A stretch of DNA of 64,000 bases, taken from UBA1876 sp003446665. Its GTDB lineage: Bacteria; Synergistota; Synergistia; Synergistales; Thermovirgaceae. Below the pieces are notes generated by a model. That model ran no database searches. It was not told the origin of the DNA and worked only from the letters and a program-made list of their open reading frames with translations. Where the stretch lies: assembly GCA_040616305.1 (NCBI GenBank), contig CP159918.1, forward strand, positions 620,001-684,000, given 5' to 3'. Position numbers and translations under genes: made by a program. Positions within the stretch are counted from its first letter, which is position 1, and the number at the start of each line of letters is the position of its first letter. Shown piece by piece: positions 1-8,507 of the stretch.

Positions 1-722
1 TAGCGAAAGAACTGGCCTCCAGGCTGGCCTTTTGCGGCAGGATGGTTTTAAGCGGCGGTGCCAGGGGCATAGATACGGCGGCCCATGAGGGGTGTATCGA
101 ATCGGGGGGTAACACCCTGGCTGTGCTTGGAACAGGAGTCGACAGGATTTACCCCGCAGCAAACCGAGCCCTTTTCGAGGCCATAATGGAAAAGGGGGCT
201 CTTTTGTCCGAATTCCCGCTGGGCTTTCCGGCCAGAAACTGGACGTTTCCGAGGCGAAACCGGATAATTGCGGCCCTTTCGTCGCCCCTGGTCGTTGTTG
301 AGGCACCTCAAAAAAGCGGGGCACTGATAACCGCAAGGCTCGCCCTTGAGGCGGGACGGGATGTCTGGGCTGTTCCCGGCAGGATCACGGAGTCATTATG
401 CGGCGGGTCCAACGGACTGATAGCCGATGGTGCTTATCCTCTCGTCGACGTGGATGAATTCCTGGCACATGTGTCCGGAACCCAGCGCCTGCTTGATTTA
501 CCTCCCGATCATGGGCGTAACCTTTCCGAAAAGGAACAAAGGGTGTACGAGTTACTTGGAGAAACCGGAGGGCGGACGGTTGACAACATCGCGGTCGACG
601 CTAAAATGAGCGCGACCGATGTTTTGAGGATTTTGGGAATTCTCTCAGTTGAAGGCCTTGTACGTCACGATGGCGGAGGAAGATGGAGTGCCGCCGAAAA
701 AGCGGGTGCCAAAACCCTATAA
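1..722 (+). CDS. dprA: DNA processing protein DprA/Smf (5' truncated by window edge)
   Basis: The reading frame is open from base 3 and has no stop upstream, so the gene begins outside the window; the in-frame ATG at 42 is internal. The visible part holds the second half of the Rossmann-like DprA fold (GGARGIDTAAH, LGTGVDRIYP, SEFPLG, NWTFPRRNRIIAALS, KSGALITA, VWAVPG, GSNGLI) and then a C-terminal winged-helix segment of about 60 residues. DprA family proteins bind single-stranded DNA and load RecA during natural transformation; in species without known competence the role is unclear. It heads a dprA-topA-trmFO-xerC-hslVU-codY order also seen in Bacillus. The family assignment is firm; function in competence is inferred. 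Confidence 0.93.
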   Translation, partial: AKELASRLAFCGRMVLSGGARGIDTAAHEGCIESGGNTLAVLGTGVDRIYPAANRALFEAIMEKGALLSEFPLGFPARNWTFPRRNRIIAALSSPLVVVEAPQKSGALITARLALEAGRDVWAVPGRITESLCGGSNGLIADGAYPLVDVDEFLAHVSGTQRLLDLPPDHGRNLSEKEQRVYELLGETGGRTVDNIAVDAKMSATDVLRILGILSVEGLVRHDGGGRWSAAEKAGAKTL

Positions 723-731
723 GGAGGAGGC

Positions 732-1007
732 ATGTTAATGCCTGTTCGTTACATACCGGAATACGAACGAAGATACCTGACCGAGGAGGCCCTGGCCCTG
801 GCATATTCCGTCTGCGCCGATGGAGCTTTTTCACAGGAGCTTGTCGAACAGACCCTTACGGAAGCCGTCAAGTTCGGGCAATCGGGAGGCCAGCCCGTGG
901 ACGCCGGGCTTTTCGAGGCGCTCCTTTGGGCCGTGTGCGATAATGACTTGAAGCGGTCCCCGGGAGAAAACCTTTTCGACGACACTACGGCGCCATACGT
1001 ATCCTGA
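732..1007 (+). CDS. Hypothetical protein, 91 aa, between dprA and topA
   Basis: I do not recognise this family. It is preceded by a strong ribosome site (aaggagg at 721-727). Two ATGs lie close together (732 and 738); the second has the better spacing, so the protein may start at MPVRYIPEYE. The product is small, acidic and soluble, with no signal peptide or membrane segment and a predicted helical body. It lies 9 bp after dprA and 14 bp before topA, so it is very probably co-transcribed with both. It may be a lineage-specific protein; codon usage matches the neighbours. Confidence 0.7.
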   Translation: MLMPVRYIPEYERRYLTEEALALAYSVCADGAFSQELVEQTLTEAVKFGQSGGQPVDAGLFEALLWAVCDNDLKRSPGENLFDDTTAPYVS

Positions 1008-1021
1008 CGGGGAGTTTTGTT

Positions 1022-3217
1022 ATGATTGCCGAAAGCAACACGAAAAATAAAGACAGACACGCTTCCGATAAAAGCAAAAAAAACAAGCCCACATCGAGCA
1101 AAAAAGACCCTGGGAAAACGCTGGTAATAGTTGAGTCACCCTCAAAGGCAAAAACGCTGAAAAAACTTTTGGGCAAGGGATATGACATCCAGTCCAGCGT
1201 CGGACATATACGGGATCTGCCCAAAAGCCGCCTCGCCATAGACATTGAAAACGATTTTACCCCCGAGTATATCCTCATAAGAGGCAAGGGAAAAACCGCG
1301 GCAGAACTTAAAAAACGAGCCGCGCAAAGCGATCGGGTGCTGCTTGCATCGGACCCAGATCGTGAAGGCGAGGCCATAGCCTGGCACCTGGCGGATGTTT
1401 TGGGGCTCGACCCAAATGCTCCGTGCAGGGTTCGGATGTACGAGATCACCCCTCAGGGTGTTGAGGAAGCCTTCAGGGAAGTCACCGGAGTAGACATGGC
1501 CAAAGTAGATGCACAGCAGGCCAGGAGGGTTCTCGACAGGCTGGTGGGATACAAGCTGAGCCCTCTTCTGTGGAGGAAAATAAAGCGAGGCCTTTCGGCC
1601 GGGCGTGTCCAGTCGGCGGCGCTTCGAATCATCTGCGACAGGGAAGAAGAGATCGAGTCTTTCGTGCCGCAGGAATATTGGAACCTTACGGTTTCCGCCG
1701 GGACGACCGATGGCAGGGCCTACAGTTTCCGGGTCGACAAGCGGGAAGGTAAATCCCTCATCAAAGACGGGAAAACCCTCCTGATTTCAAGCGAGGAAGA
1801 AGCCCTGAAAATAGAAAGGGAAATCCGTTCTAATCCTCTGGAGATAGTGGATTTCGTAGCAAAGGACGGCAAACGGAAACCCCCACCGCCCTTCAAGACC
1901 AGTTCCCTGCAGCAGGAGGCGTCAAGGCGCCTTAATTTTGCCCCAAGGCGCACAATGTCCCTCGCGCAGAGCCTTTATGAAGGTGTGAGCGTACCGGGAC
2001 GGGGTACCATAGGACTTATCACCTACATAAGAACCGACAGCCTTCGTTTGTCTCAGGCGGCCGTTCAAAAGGCGAGGCAATTGATTCGCTCCAGGTATGG
2101 CGAAAGATACGTTCCCGAAAAACCACAGGTTTTCGAGGGTAAATCGCGATCGCAGGATGCCCACGAGGCCATCAGGCCGACCGAGGTGTCGATCACCCCT
2201 GAAGATGTAAAAGACCATCTTGACCGTGACCAGTTCAGGCTTTACGAGCTAATATGGAAACGCTTCGTAGCCTGCCAGATGGCTCCGTCCGTTATCGCGA
2301 GGACTACTGTGGAAGCTCGCGCCGGCAGCATCGGGATGCGGCAGTCGGGAGTCACCGTGCGGTTCGAGGGATGGGGCGCCGTCTGGCCCCTTGACATGAA
2401 AGAAGAAGCCCTTGCCGAGGCGGAAAAAGGTGAAAGGCTGCAGGTAAAAGAGATCAGGAAGGAACAGATGTTTACGCGTCCGCCCGCGAGGTACAACGAG
2501 GCGGGGCTCATCAAGGTACTGGAGGATAAAGGCGTCGGAAGGCCTTCCACCTACGCCGCCATTGTGCAGACTCTTTATGACAGGCGATATGTGATAAAAG
2601 ACGAGGAAAAGCGGATGAAGCCCACTGCCCTTGGGCGGACCGTGGACGGGTTTCTCAAGGAGCATTTCCCCCATATTGTGGATGTGACTTTTACCGCCGG
2701 CATGGAGGAAAATCTCGATGAGGTGGAAAGTTCCAGGCGGCGATGGGTGGAGGTTGTCAGGGAGTTTTGGGACGATTTCTTTTCTACCCTTTCCGAGGCC
2801 GACGAAAAAGCAAAAAGAGTCCCTCCGCCTCCGCCCGAGCCTGTTGGTGAGGATTGTCCGCAATGTGGCAGACCTCTTGTGAAAAGATGGGGTCGATTCG
2901 GAGAGTTTATAGGATGTTCCGGTTATTCCGACAAGGAGAACAAGTGCACCTACACACGACCCATAGTCGACACGCTGGGTGTAAAGTGCCCCAAGTGCAA
3001 GGAAGGGGAAGTGGTGCGCAGAAAGGGGAAGAAAGGGCGACCCTTTTACGGTTGTTCCAGGTACCCCGACTGCGATTTCGTCTCGTGGCAGCAGCCGACA
3101 GGCGAAGAATGCCCCAATTGCGGGGGAGTGGTGGTTATTAAGGGCCGTAAAAAGGAACGCGTTTGCAGTGTTTGTGGCTGGAAAAAAGCGAAAAAGAAGG
3201 AAGATGGCGATGAGTGA
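1022..3217 (+). CDS. topA: DNA topoisomerase I (type IA)
   Basis: Relaxes negative supercoils by a type IA strand-passage reaction. A lysine-rich N-terminal tail of about 28 residues precedes the TOPRIM domain (VIVESPSKAKTL ... SDPDREGEAIAWHL). The active-site tyrosine is Tyr335 in TYIRTDS. Three C-terminal zinc-ribbon repeats start near residue 611, each with CxxC pairs (CPQC, CPKC, CPNC). At 731 residues it has the usual bacterial TopA length. The start ATG at 1022 follows ggggag. The 3' end overlaps the start of trmFO by 8 bp, implying translational coupling. Confidence 0.97.
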   Translation: MIAESNTKNKDRHASDKSKKNKPTSSKKDPGKTLVIVESPSKAKTLKKLLGKGYDIQSSVGHIRDLPKSRLAIDIENDFTPEYILIRGKGKTAAELKKRAAQSDRVLLASDPDREGEAIAWHLADVLGLDPNAPCRVRMYEITPQGVEEAFREVTGVDMAKVDAQQARRVLDRLVGYKLSPLLWRKIKRGLSAGRVQSAALRIICDREEEIESFVPQEYWNLTVSAGTTDGRAYSFRVDKREGKSLIKDGKTLLISSEEEALKIEREIRSNPLEIVDFVAKDGKRKPPPPFKTSSLQQEASRRLNFAPRRTMSLAQSLYEGVSVPGRGTIGLITYIRTDSLRLSQAAVQKARQLIRSRYGERYVPEKPQVFEGKSRSQDAHEAIRPTEVSITPEDVKDHLDRDQFRLYELIWKRFVACQMAPSVIARTTVEARAGSIGMRQSGVTVRFEGWGAVWPLDMKEEALAEAEKGERLQVKEIRKEQMFTRPPARYNEAGLIKVLEDKGVGRPSTYAAIVQTLYDRRYVIKDEEKRMKPTALGRTVDGFLKEHFPHIVDVTFTAGMEENLDEVESSRRRWVEVVREFWDDFFSTLSEADEKAKRVPPPPPEPVGEDCPQCGRPLVKRWGRFGEFIGCSGYSDKENKCTYTRPIVDTLGVKCPKCKEGEVVRRKGKKGRPFYGCSRYPDCDFVSWQQPTGEECPNCGGVVVIKGRKKERVCSVCGWKKAKKKEDGDE

Positions 3218-4538
3218 GGACGCCACGGCGGTAACGGTCATAGGAGCAGGGCTTGCCGGAAGCGAGGCCGCATGGCAGTTGGCGCAAAGAAACGTACCGG
3301 TGAGGCTTGTGGAAATGCGTCCCGGCGTAATGACGCCGGCCCACAAGACCGGAGGGTTCGCAGAGCTCGTATGCAGCAATTCCCTTGGGGCTGACGTGGC
3401 GACCAGCCCTGGGGGGATACTGAAACGCGAGCTTAGACGATGCGGGAGCCTGATAGTCGAATGCGCCGACGAGGCAAGAGTCCCGGCTGGTCGAGCCCTT
3501 GCGGTGGACCGGGAGATCTTTTCCCGATTAGTGACGGAACGATTCGAGTCTCATCCGATGATACAAACAGAAAAACGGGTCGTGGAGGAAATCCCGCCGG
3601 GTCCGGCGATAATAGCGACTGGGCCTCTCACGGCTGATTCGCTCGCCGAAAGCCTCAAGAACGCGATTGGCGAGGGGTTTCTTTATTTTTTCGATGCCGT
3701 CTCTCCGGTTGTAACCGCCGAGTCGATCGATATGAGACTTGCTTTTGTCGGCAGCAGGTGGGGCCAGGGAGACGATTACATCAACTGCCCCATGGATGAA
3801 AAGGAATATTACGCCTTCCAGGAAGCCCTGGCCAATGCCGAACGCATGCCACTCCATGAATTCGAAAAAAACAGCCCCTTCTTCGAAGGTTGTCTTCCCA
3901 TCGAAGTAATAGCGAGTCGCGGCAGGGATACCTTGCGTTTCGGCCCCTTAAGGCCTGTAGGCCTTGAAGACCCCGAAAAAGGAAAGAGGCCTTTCGCCGT
4001 CGTGCAGCTGCGGCAGGAAAACCGTTCCAAAACCCTGTACAACCTAGTGGGTTTTCAGACAAACCTGCGCTGGCCGGAACAGGACAGGGTCTTCCGGCTC
4101 ATACCGGCACTTCACGACGCCGAATTCGTACGGTACGGCGTGATGCACAGAAACCTGTACGTCAACGCCCCCAGGACGCTCGACGGATACCTGCGAATAA
4201 AGGGCCTTAAGGATATTTTCCTCGCGGGACAGATCACGGGTGTGGAAGGATACATGGAAAGCACGGCCATGGGGCTTGTAGCCGCCCTGAATATGGTTGC
4301 CCTTTTGAGAAACAGGCCCTTTCCCGAATGGCCGCCCGAAACCGCCGTCGGAGCCCTGTTGAAACATCTGAAGGAGGAACCTCCTCATGGTCGTTTCCAG
4401 CCGATGAACATCAATCTTGGTCTCTTTCCCCCAATTCCCCAAAGAATCAGGAAAAGGACCGAAAGGTGCCTCCGCTTCGCCGAACGGGCGGAAACGGCCC
4501 TTTCGAAGGTACTGCCCGCAATAGAACGGGATTTGTAG
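3210..4538 (+). CDS. trmFO: tRNA (uracil-54-C5)-methyltransferase, folate/FAD-dependent
   Basis: TrmFO (Gid) makes ribothymidine at position 54 of tRNA with methylenetetrahydrofolate and FADH2. The N-terminal FAD-binding motif is VIGAGLAGSEAA, followed by the family signatures MRP, AHKTGGFAELVCSNSL (one conserved Cys) and EGCLPIEVIASRG (the second conserved Cys). Length is 442 residues, as usual. ATG codons at 3204 and 3210 are both in frame; 3210 is chosen because the AGGA of the ribosome site is eight bases upstream of it and only two from 3204. A longer frame from 3168 lies inside topA and has no ribosome site. Confidence 0.95.
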   Translation: MSEDATAVTVIGAGLAGSEAAWQLAQRNVPVRLVEMRPGVMTPAHKTGGFAELVCSNSLGADVATSPGGILKRELRRCGSLIVECADEARVPAGRALAVDREIFSRLVTERFESHPMIQTEKRVVEEIPPGPAIIATGPLTADSLAESLKNAIGEGFLYFFDAVSPVVTAESIDMRLAFVGSRWGQGDDYINCPMDEKEYYAFQEALANAERMPLHEFEKNSPFFEGCLPIEVIASRGRDTLRFGPLRPVGLEDPEKGKRPFAVVQLRQENRSKTLYNLVGFQTNLRWPEQDRVFRLIPALHDAEFVRYGVMHRNLYVNAPRTLDGYLRIKGLKDIFLAGQITGVEGYMESTAMGLVAALNMVALLRNRPFPEWPPETAVGALLKHLKEEPPHGRFQPMNINLGLFPPIPQRIRKRTERCLRFAERAETALSKVLPAIERDL

Positions 4539-4611
4539 TACCTGTGGAAAAGTTCCGAATTTTCCTCAATTTGTATCCTGTTCAGAATATTATGGTAGAT
4601 CCCACACAAAA

Positions 4612-4620
4612 TGCTACAAT
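4612..4620 (+). promoter_or_regulatory. Extended -10 promoter candidate directly before xerC (leaderless?)
   Basis: TGC-TACAAT is an extended -10 (TGn + hexamer). It ends 6 bases before the xerC ATG, so transcription would start at or next to the A of the start codon. No ribosome site precedes that ATG, which fits a leaderless message. There is no good -35, which an extended -10 can tolerate. The same AAAATGCTA context recurs at the promoter near 8374. Confidence 0.5.
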
Positions 4621-4626
4621 ATTCGT

Positions 4627-5550
4627 ATGGGTGATACGATAGCGTCCAGCGTGGACGCCTACCTGGAGTACCTTAAATACAGCCGAGGCTCGTCAAATCA
4701 TACCGTGGTCAATTACGCCGTCGACCTGTCGCAGTTTTCCGAGTTTCTGGAAAGCCTCGATGTAAAGTGTCCCGCCGAAATCAGGCACACCCACGTGAGG
4801 AGCTTTCTTCGCGAAGTCGTGGGTTATGGTTATGCCAGGAGTTCGGCGGCCAGAAAACTTTCGTCTATCAAGGGCTGGACGTCTTTTCTCAAGGAGCGGG
4901 GGGAAATCTCTTCCGACCCTGCTTCGGGTGTTCGGGGACCGAGGCTTCCCAGAAAACTCCCAAGGGCCATTACCCCCGAGGAGGTAACAAGGCTGATCGA
5001 GGAAGGGCCCAGCGGGAAATACGCGACAAGAGACAGAACGATTCTAGAGATCCTTTACGGCTGCGGACTAAGAGTGGCCGAAGCCGCAAGCCTCAAGTGG
5101 GAACAGGTGGACCTGGACGAAAGATGGATCCGCGTCCGGGGCAAGGGAGACAAGGAACGCATGGTCCCGATGGGCCGCTGTGCCGTAGAAGCTCTTTCTA
5201 ACTGGAGAATGTCCCTTGATATGGACGAACCCTTTGTTTTTCCCGGAGAAAAGGGTGGTCCGCTGGCGGCAAGAACCCTTCACAGGGTCGTCACAAGGGC
5301 AGCCAGGCGGGTTGGGCTTGTGGAGGTGACCCCTCACGTTCTCAGGCACAGTTTCGCCACCCATATGCTTGAACGAGGCGCCAGCCTGCGGGTCCTGCAG
5401 GAACTTTTGGGCCATGAGAGTCTTGTGACGACCCAGCGCTACCTCAAGGTTACTGCAGAACAGCTTAAAAAAAGTTATATTCGGGCCCACCCGAGGGCCG
5501 GAAATGGAGGAGAAGGTTTTGAAGGGGACTACGATTCTGTGTGTACGTAG
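4627..5550 (+). CDS. xerC: Tyrosine recombinase XerC/CodV
   Basis: Site-specific recombinase expected to resolve chromosome dimers at dif with a XerD partner. An N-terminal SAM-like core-binding domain (about residues 1-95) is followed by the catalytic domain with the full set: Arg149 (GCGLRVAEA), a Lys in the RVRGKGDKERMVP hairpin, H237-x-x-R240, His263 (LLGHES) and Tyr272 (TQRYLKV). Length is 307 residues. The ATG lacks a ribosome site, see the promoter entry. The 3' end overlaps hslV by 47 bp. Position between trmFO and hslV matches codV of Bacillus subtilis, so a chromosomal XerC role and not a mobile-element integrase is inferred. Confidence 0.94.
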   Translation: MGDTIASSVDAYLEYLKYSRGSSNHTVVNYAVDLSQFSEFLESLDVKCPAEIRHTHVRSFLREVVGYGYARSSAARKLSSIKGWTSFLKERGEISSDPASGVRGPRLPRKLPRAITPEEVTRLIEEGPSGKYATRDRTILEILYGCGLRVAEAASLKWEQVDLDERWIRVRGKGDKERMVPMGRCAVEALSNWRMSLDMDEPFVFPGEKGGPLAARTLHRVVTRAARRVGLVEVTPHVLRHSFATHMLERGASLRVLQELLGHESLVTTQRYLKVTAEQLKKSYIRAHPRAGNGGEGFEGDYDSVCT

Positions 5551-6046
5551 AAACGGTATGGTTGCCATGGCTGGAGACGGGCAGGTCACCCAGGGCGACC
5601 AGATAATAAAGTCAGGTGCCAGAAAGGTCCGAACTCTTTATGGGGGACGTATCATAAGCGGATTCGCGGGAGGAACAGCCGACGCGATGACACTTCTGGA
5701 ACGTTTCGAGAAACAGCTTGACGAACACTCGGGGAACCTGATGAGAGCCGCCGTAACCTTGGTGAAAGACTGGCGGACCGACAGGGCCTTGCGTCGCCTG
5801 GAGGCGATGATGCTCGTTGCTGACAAGGATCAGACGCTTCTTTTATCAGGGGCGGGTGATATTCTTGAGCCGGAGGGACAAGCGGCGGCCATAGGATCTG
5901 GCGCCGGGTATGCCCTGGCTGCCGCAAGGGCGTACCTGGAGTCCACAGAGGCCCAGGCGGACTGGATCGCCAGACGTTCCCTCGAAATCGCTGCGGAAAT
6001 ATGCATCTACACGAACGACTCGATTGCCCTGGAGGTGCTGAAATAG
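5504..6046 (+). CDS. hslV: ATP-dependent protease peptidase subunit HslV (ClpQ)
   Basis: Proteolytic core of the HslUV (ClpQY) complex, an N-terminal-nucleophile peptidase related to the proteasome beta subunit. The mature protein should begin at the first Thr of GTTILCVRR after removal of a short propeptide; AGDGQVTQGD and the GSGAGYALAAARA signature follow. Two starts are possible: ATG 5504 with gaggg six bases upstream (8-residue propeptide) or TTG 5519 with an excellent ggaggagaagg just upstream (3-residue propeptide). Either gives the same mature enzyme. The stop overlaps the hslU GTG start. Confidence 0.95.
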   Translation: MEEKVLKGTTILCVRRNGMVAMAGDGQVTQGDQIIKSGARKVRTLYGGRIISGFAGGTADAMTLLERFEKQLDEHSGNLMRAAVTLVKDWRTDRALRRLEAMMLVADKDQTLLLSGAGDILEPEGQAAAIGSGAGYALAAARAYLESTEAQADWIARRSLEIAAEICIYTNDSIALEVLK

Positions 6047-7464
6047 TGACGTTATATTCCGAAGAGGCCCTCACTCCGCGCAAAATAGTCGAATACCTGG
6101 GGCGTTATATAGTGGGTCAGGACAAGGCCAAGCGGGCCGTTGCCATTGCACTGAGAAACAGGTTCAGGAGACGGCGGCTTCCTCCGGAGATAGCCAAAGA
6201 GATCGTCCCCAAGAACATACTCATGGTAGGGCCGACGGGCGTTGGAAAAACCGAGATTGCCAGAAGGCTTTCGGAGCTCGTGAAAGCTCCCTTTGTAAAG
6301 GTGGAGGCCACCAAATATACAGAGGTAGGCTACGTGGGGCGGGATGTGGAGTCCATGATCAGGGACCTGGTTGAAAGGTCGGTCCAGATGGTTCGGGAGC
6401 GCAAAACCGCCGAAGTCCAGGAAGAAGCCGAGGCCAGGGCAGAAGAAAGACTGCTCGACGCGCTTCTGCCGCCGAGAAGGGCCAAGGAACGGGTAGCCGA
6501 CGTGATGAGCTTTTTTACGGGTCAGACCGAGCGGAAAGAAGAGCCTTTGAGTGAAGAAGATCAGCGCCAGGAACGCCAGCGTACGGCCACGAGGGAACGG
6601 CTCAGGCAGATGCTGAGAGAGGGCAAACTTGATGGGCGGGAGGTAGAGATAGAGGTTTCCGAGTCCCTGCAAGCGGGAATTCCCCTGATCGGCGGCCCTG
6701 GTATGGACGAGATGGGCATGAACCTCGGCGAGATGCTCAGTGGCATACTCCCAAAAAAGAAAAAACGGACCAGGACGACCGTCAGCGACGCGAGAAAAAT
6801 CCTCCAGGCCGAAGAGGCGGAGAAGCTTGTGGATCAGGAATCCGTCGCCCAGGAAGCGCTGGAGAAAGCCCAGGAAGAAGGAATCGTGTTCATCGACGAA
6901 CTAGACAAGGTGGCGGCGACAGGTTCGGCGCACGGGGGGCCCGATGTCAGCCGAGAGGGCGTGCAGCGTGACCTGCTTCCCGTGATCGAGGGATGCAACG
7001 TTAACACCAAGTACGGCCCCGTGAGAACAGACCATATCCTCTTTATCGCAGCCGGCGCCTTTCAGAAGGTGAAACCCTCCGACCTCGTACCGGAACTTCA
7101 GGGCAGAATTCCCCTGAGAGTCGAACTTAATCCCCTTTCCGAAGAAGACCTTGCCAGAATACTGGTGGAGCCCGAAAATAGCCTTATTCGACAGTACCAG
7201 GCCCTTCTTTCCACAGAAGAAGTATCGCTTGAGTTCGGTGACGATGCCATTCGGGAAATCGCTTCCCTTGCCGCCAGGATGAACCGCGAGATGGAAAACA
7301 TAGGCGCAAGAAGACTGCATACGATGATGGAAAACCTCCTGGAGGATCTGCAATTTGAAGCACCCGAGATGCGTGGACAGCGAGTCCTGGTGGATGCCCG
7401 CTTCGTTCGCGAACGTCTCGAACGCCTGGTTGCCGATTCCGACATGCGCCGGTACATGTTGTGA
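6046..7464 (+). CDS. hslU: ATP-dependent protease ATPase subunit HslU (ClpY)
   Basis: AAA+ unfoldase that feeds substrates to HslV. Start is the GTG at 6046 overlapping the hslV stop (TAGTG), with ggaggtg eight bases upstream; the ATG at 6001 is inside hslV and would add an unrelated tail. Walker A is GPTGVGKT (residues 62-69), Walker B is VFIDELDK (near 281-288), with the charged intermediate I-domain between them (about 110-245). The sensor region and the C-terminal tail RRYML, which docks into HslV, are present. Length 472 residues is normal. Confidence 0.97.
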   Translation: MTLYSEEALTPRKIVEYLGRYIVGQDKAKRAVAIALRNRFRRRRLPPEIAKEIVPKNILMVGPTGVGKTEIARRLSELVKAPFVKVEATKYTEVGYVGRDVESMIRDLVERSVQMVRERKTAEVQEEAEARAEERLLDALLPPRRAKERVADVMSFFTGQTERKEEPLSEEDQRQERQRTATRERLRQMLREGKLDGREVEIEVSESLQAGIPLIGGPGMDEMGMNLGEMLSGILPKKKKRTRTTVSDARKILQAEEAEKLVDQESVAQEALEKAQEEGIVFIDELDKVAATGSAHGGPDVSREGVQRDLLPVIEGCNVNTKYGPVRTDHILFIAAGAFQKVKPSDLVPELQGRIPLRVELNPLSEEDLARILVEPENSLIRQYQALLSTEEVSLEFGDDAIREIASLAARMNREMENIGARRLHTMMENLLEDLQFEAPEMRGQRVLVDARFVRERLERLVADSDMRRYML

Positions 7465-8357
7465 TGTTCGGCAAAAGCGTATCGAAGAGAGGGCTTTCTG
7501 AGAGGATGAAAAAAGAAATGCCGATGAGAACACCAAAAGAACTGATCGAATCGAGGGCAAAAATCATAAATATATCGGCCATGCAGGACCTTCTGGAAAA
7601 AACCAGGGCCGTGAACAGGATGCTTCAGAGCAAAAAAAGCACCGGTAGCCATAACTTTCAGAAACTGGCCAAGCTGCTGTGCGAACAGTCCACCGCGAAT
7701 GTCTACATGATCGACAGACAAGGCAGGATTCTTGGTTACGGCTGGACCAGCGAATATGACTGCGACATCATGGAGAACCTGCTCGAATCGGGATACATGC
7801 CGGAAGAATACGTGGACAAGCTCAACGAGATTAATGAGTCTGTCCTGAATCACACTGATCATGGTCTTTGTGCCTACTCCAACGAACCGTGTACCTATTC
7901 GAACAAACATGTAGTATATGTTCCGATCAACGGCGGGGGAGAAAGGCTCGGCACGCTGATTCTGGCGCGTTTCGGCTACCCCTTCGACACCAGGGATCTG
8001 GTGCTGGGCGAGTATCTCGCTACCGTCGTCGGGCTTGAAATCCTTCATGACCGTGCCAGGCAGATAGAAAAAAGAGCCCACGAGAACCTGGTGGTTCAGA
8101 TGGCCCTGAGGGCCCTTTCCTATTCAGAGGTGGAATCTATAAAGCACATCGTCCGTGAACTTGGAAGCGAAGAAGGCGTGGTAGTGGCAAGTAAAGTCGC
8201 CGACGAGGCAGGCGTTACGCGAAGCGTCATCGTCAACGCGCTGAGGAAACTGGAAAGCGCCGGCGTTATAGAAAGCCGGAGCCTGGGGATGAAAGGAACC
8301 TACGTCAAGATCCTGAATCCTCTTTTTATGGAGCGGATAGGTTTTCCCGAGGACTGA
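7464..8357 (+). CDS. codY: GTP/branched-chain amino acid sensing repressor CodY
   Basis: Global nutritional regulator in Firmicutes. The N-terminal GAF-type ligand domain starts around MQDLLEKTRAVNRML (from 7581, where Bacillus CodY begins) and the C-terminal winged helix is very conserved (SKVADEAGVTRS, VIVNALRKLESAGVIESRS). There are about 39 extra N-terminal residues compared with Bacillus; possible starts are GTG 7461, ATG 7464, 7506, 7518, 7524 or 7581, none with an ideal ribosome site, so the start is uncertain. It follows hslU with overlap, exactly as in the B. subtilis codV-clpQ-clpY-codY operon. DNA recognition residues look intact, so an active regulator is inferred. Confidence 0.94.
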   Translation: MFGKSVSKRGLSERMKKEMPMRTPKELIESRAKIINISAMQDLLEKTRAVNRMLQSKKSTGSHNFQKLAKLLCEQSTANVYMIDRQGRILGYGWTSEYDCDIMENLLESGYMPEEYVDKLNEINESVLNHTDHGLCAYSNEPCTYSNKHVVYVPINGGGERLGTLILARFGYPFDTRDLVLGEYLATVVGLEILHDRARQIEKRAHENLVVQMALRALSYSEVESIKHIVRELGSEEGVVVASKVADEAGVTRSVIVNALRKLESAGVIESRSLGMKGTYVKILNPLFMERIGFPED

Positions 8358-8382
8358 CCCGTCTGGCGGAAAATGCTATACT
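8354..8382 (+). promoter_or_regulatory. Sigma-70-type promoter for the S1-domain gene
   Basis: CTGACC (-35, 8354-8359), a 17-base spacer and TATACT (-10, 8377-8382) preceded by TGC (extended -10). The -35 overlaps the codY stop codon. It would give a leader of about 118 bases before the S1-domain gene. No hairpin of note seen in the leader. Confidence 0.65.
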
Positions 8383-8507
8383 TGTGCGCGTCAGGGCCAT
8401 TAGCACGGAGGTGATCGGTCGCACAGGCAAGTTTTGACGTTCGTTTGGTACAGGCCGTAATCTATGATTTAAAAAATGGGCGAATCTATTGGAGGTATTC
8501 GAATTTC

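Noticed and set aside
2249..3379. Minus-strand 376-codon open frame
   Set aside because: Antisense to the end of topA and the start of trmFO.
4627..5550. Integrase of a mobile element
   Set aside because: Length, motifs and the conserved housekeeping neighbourhood fit XerC; no attachment sites or phage genes nearby.
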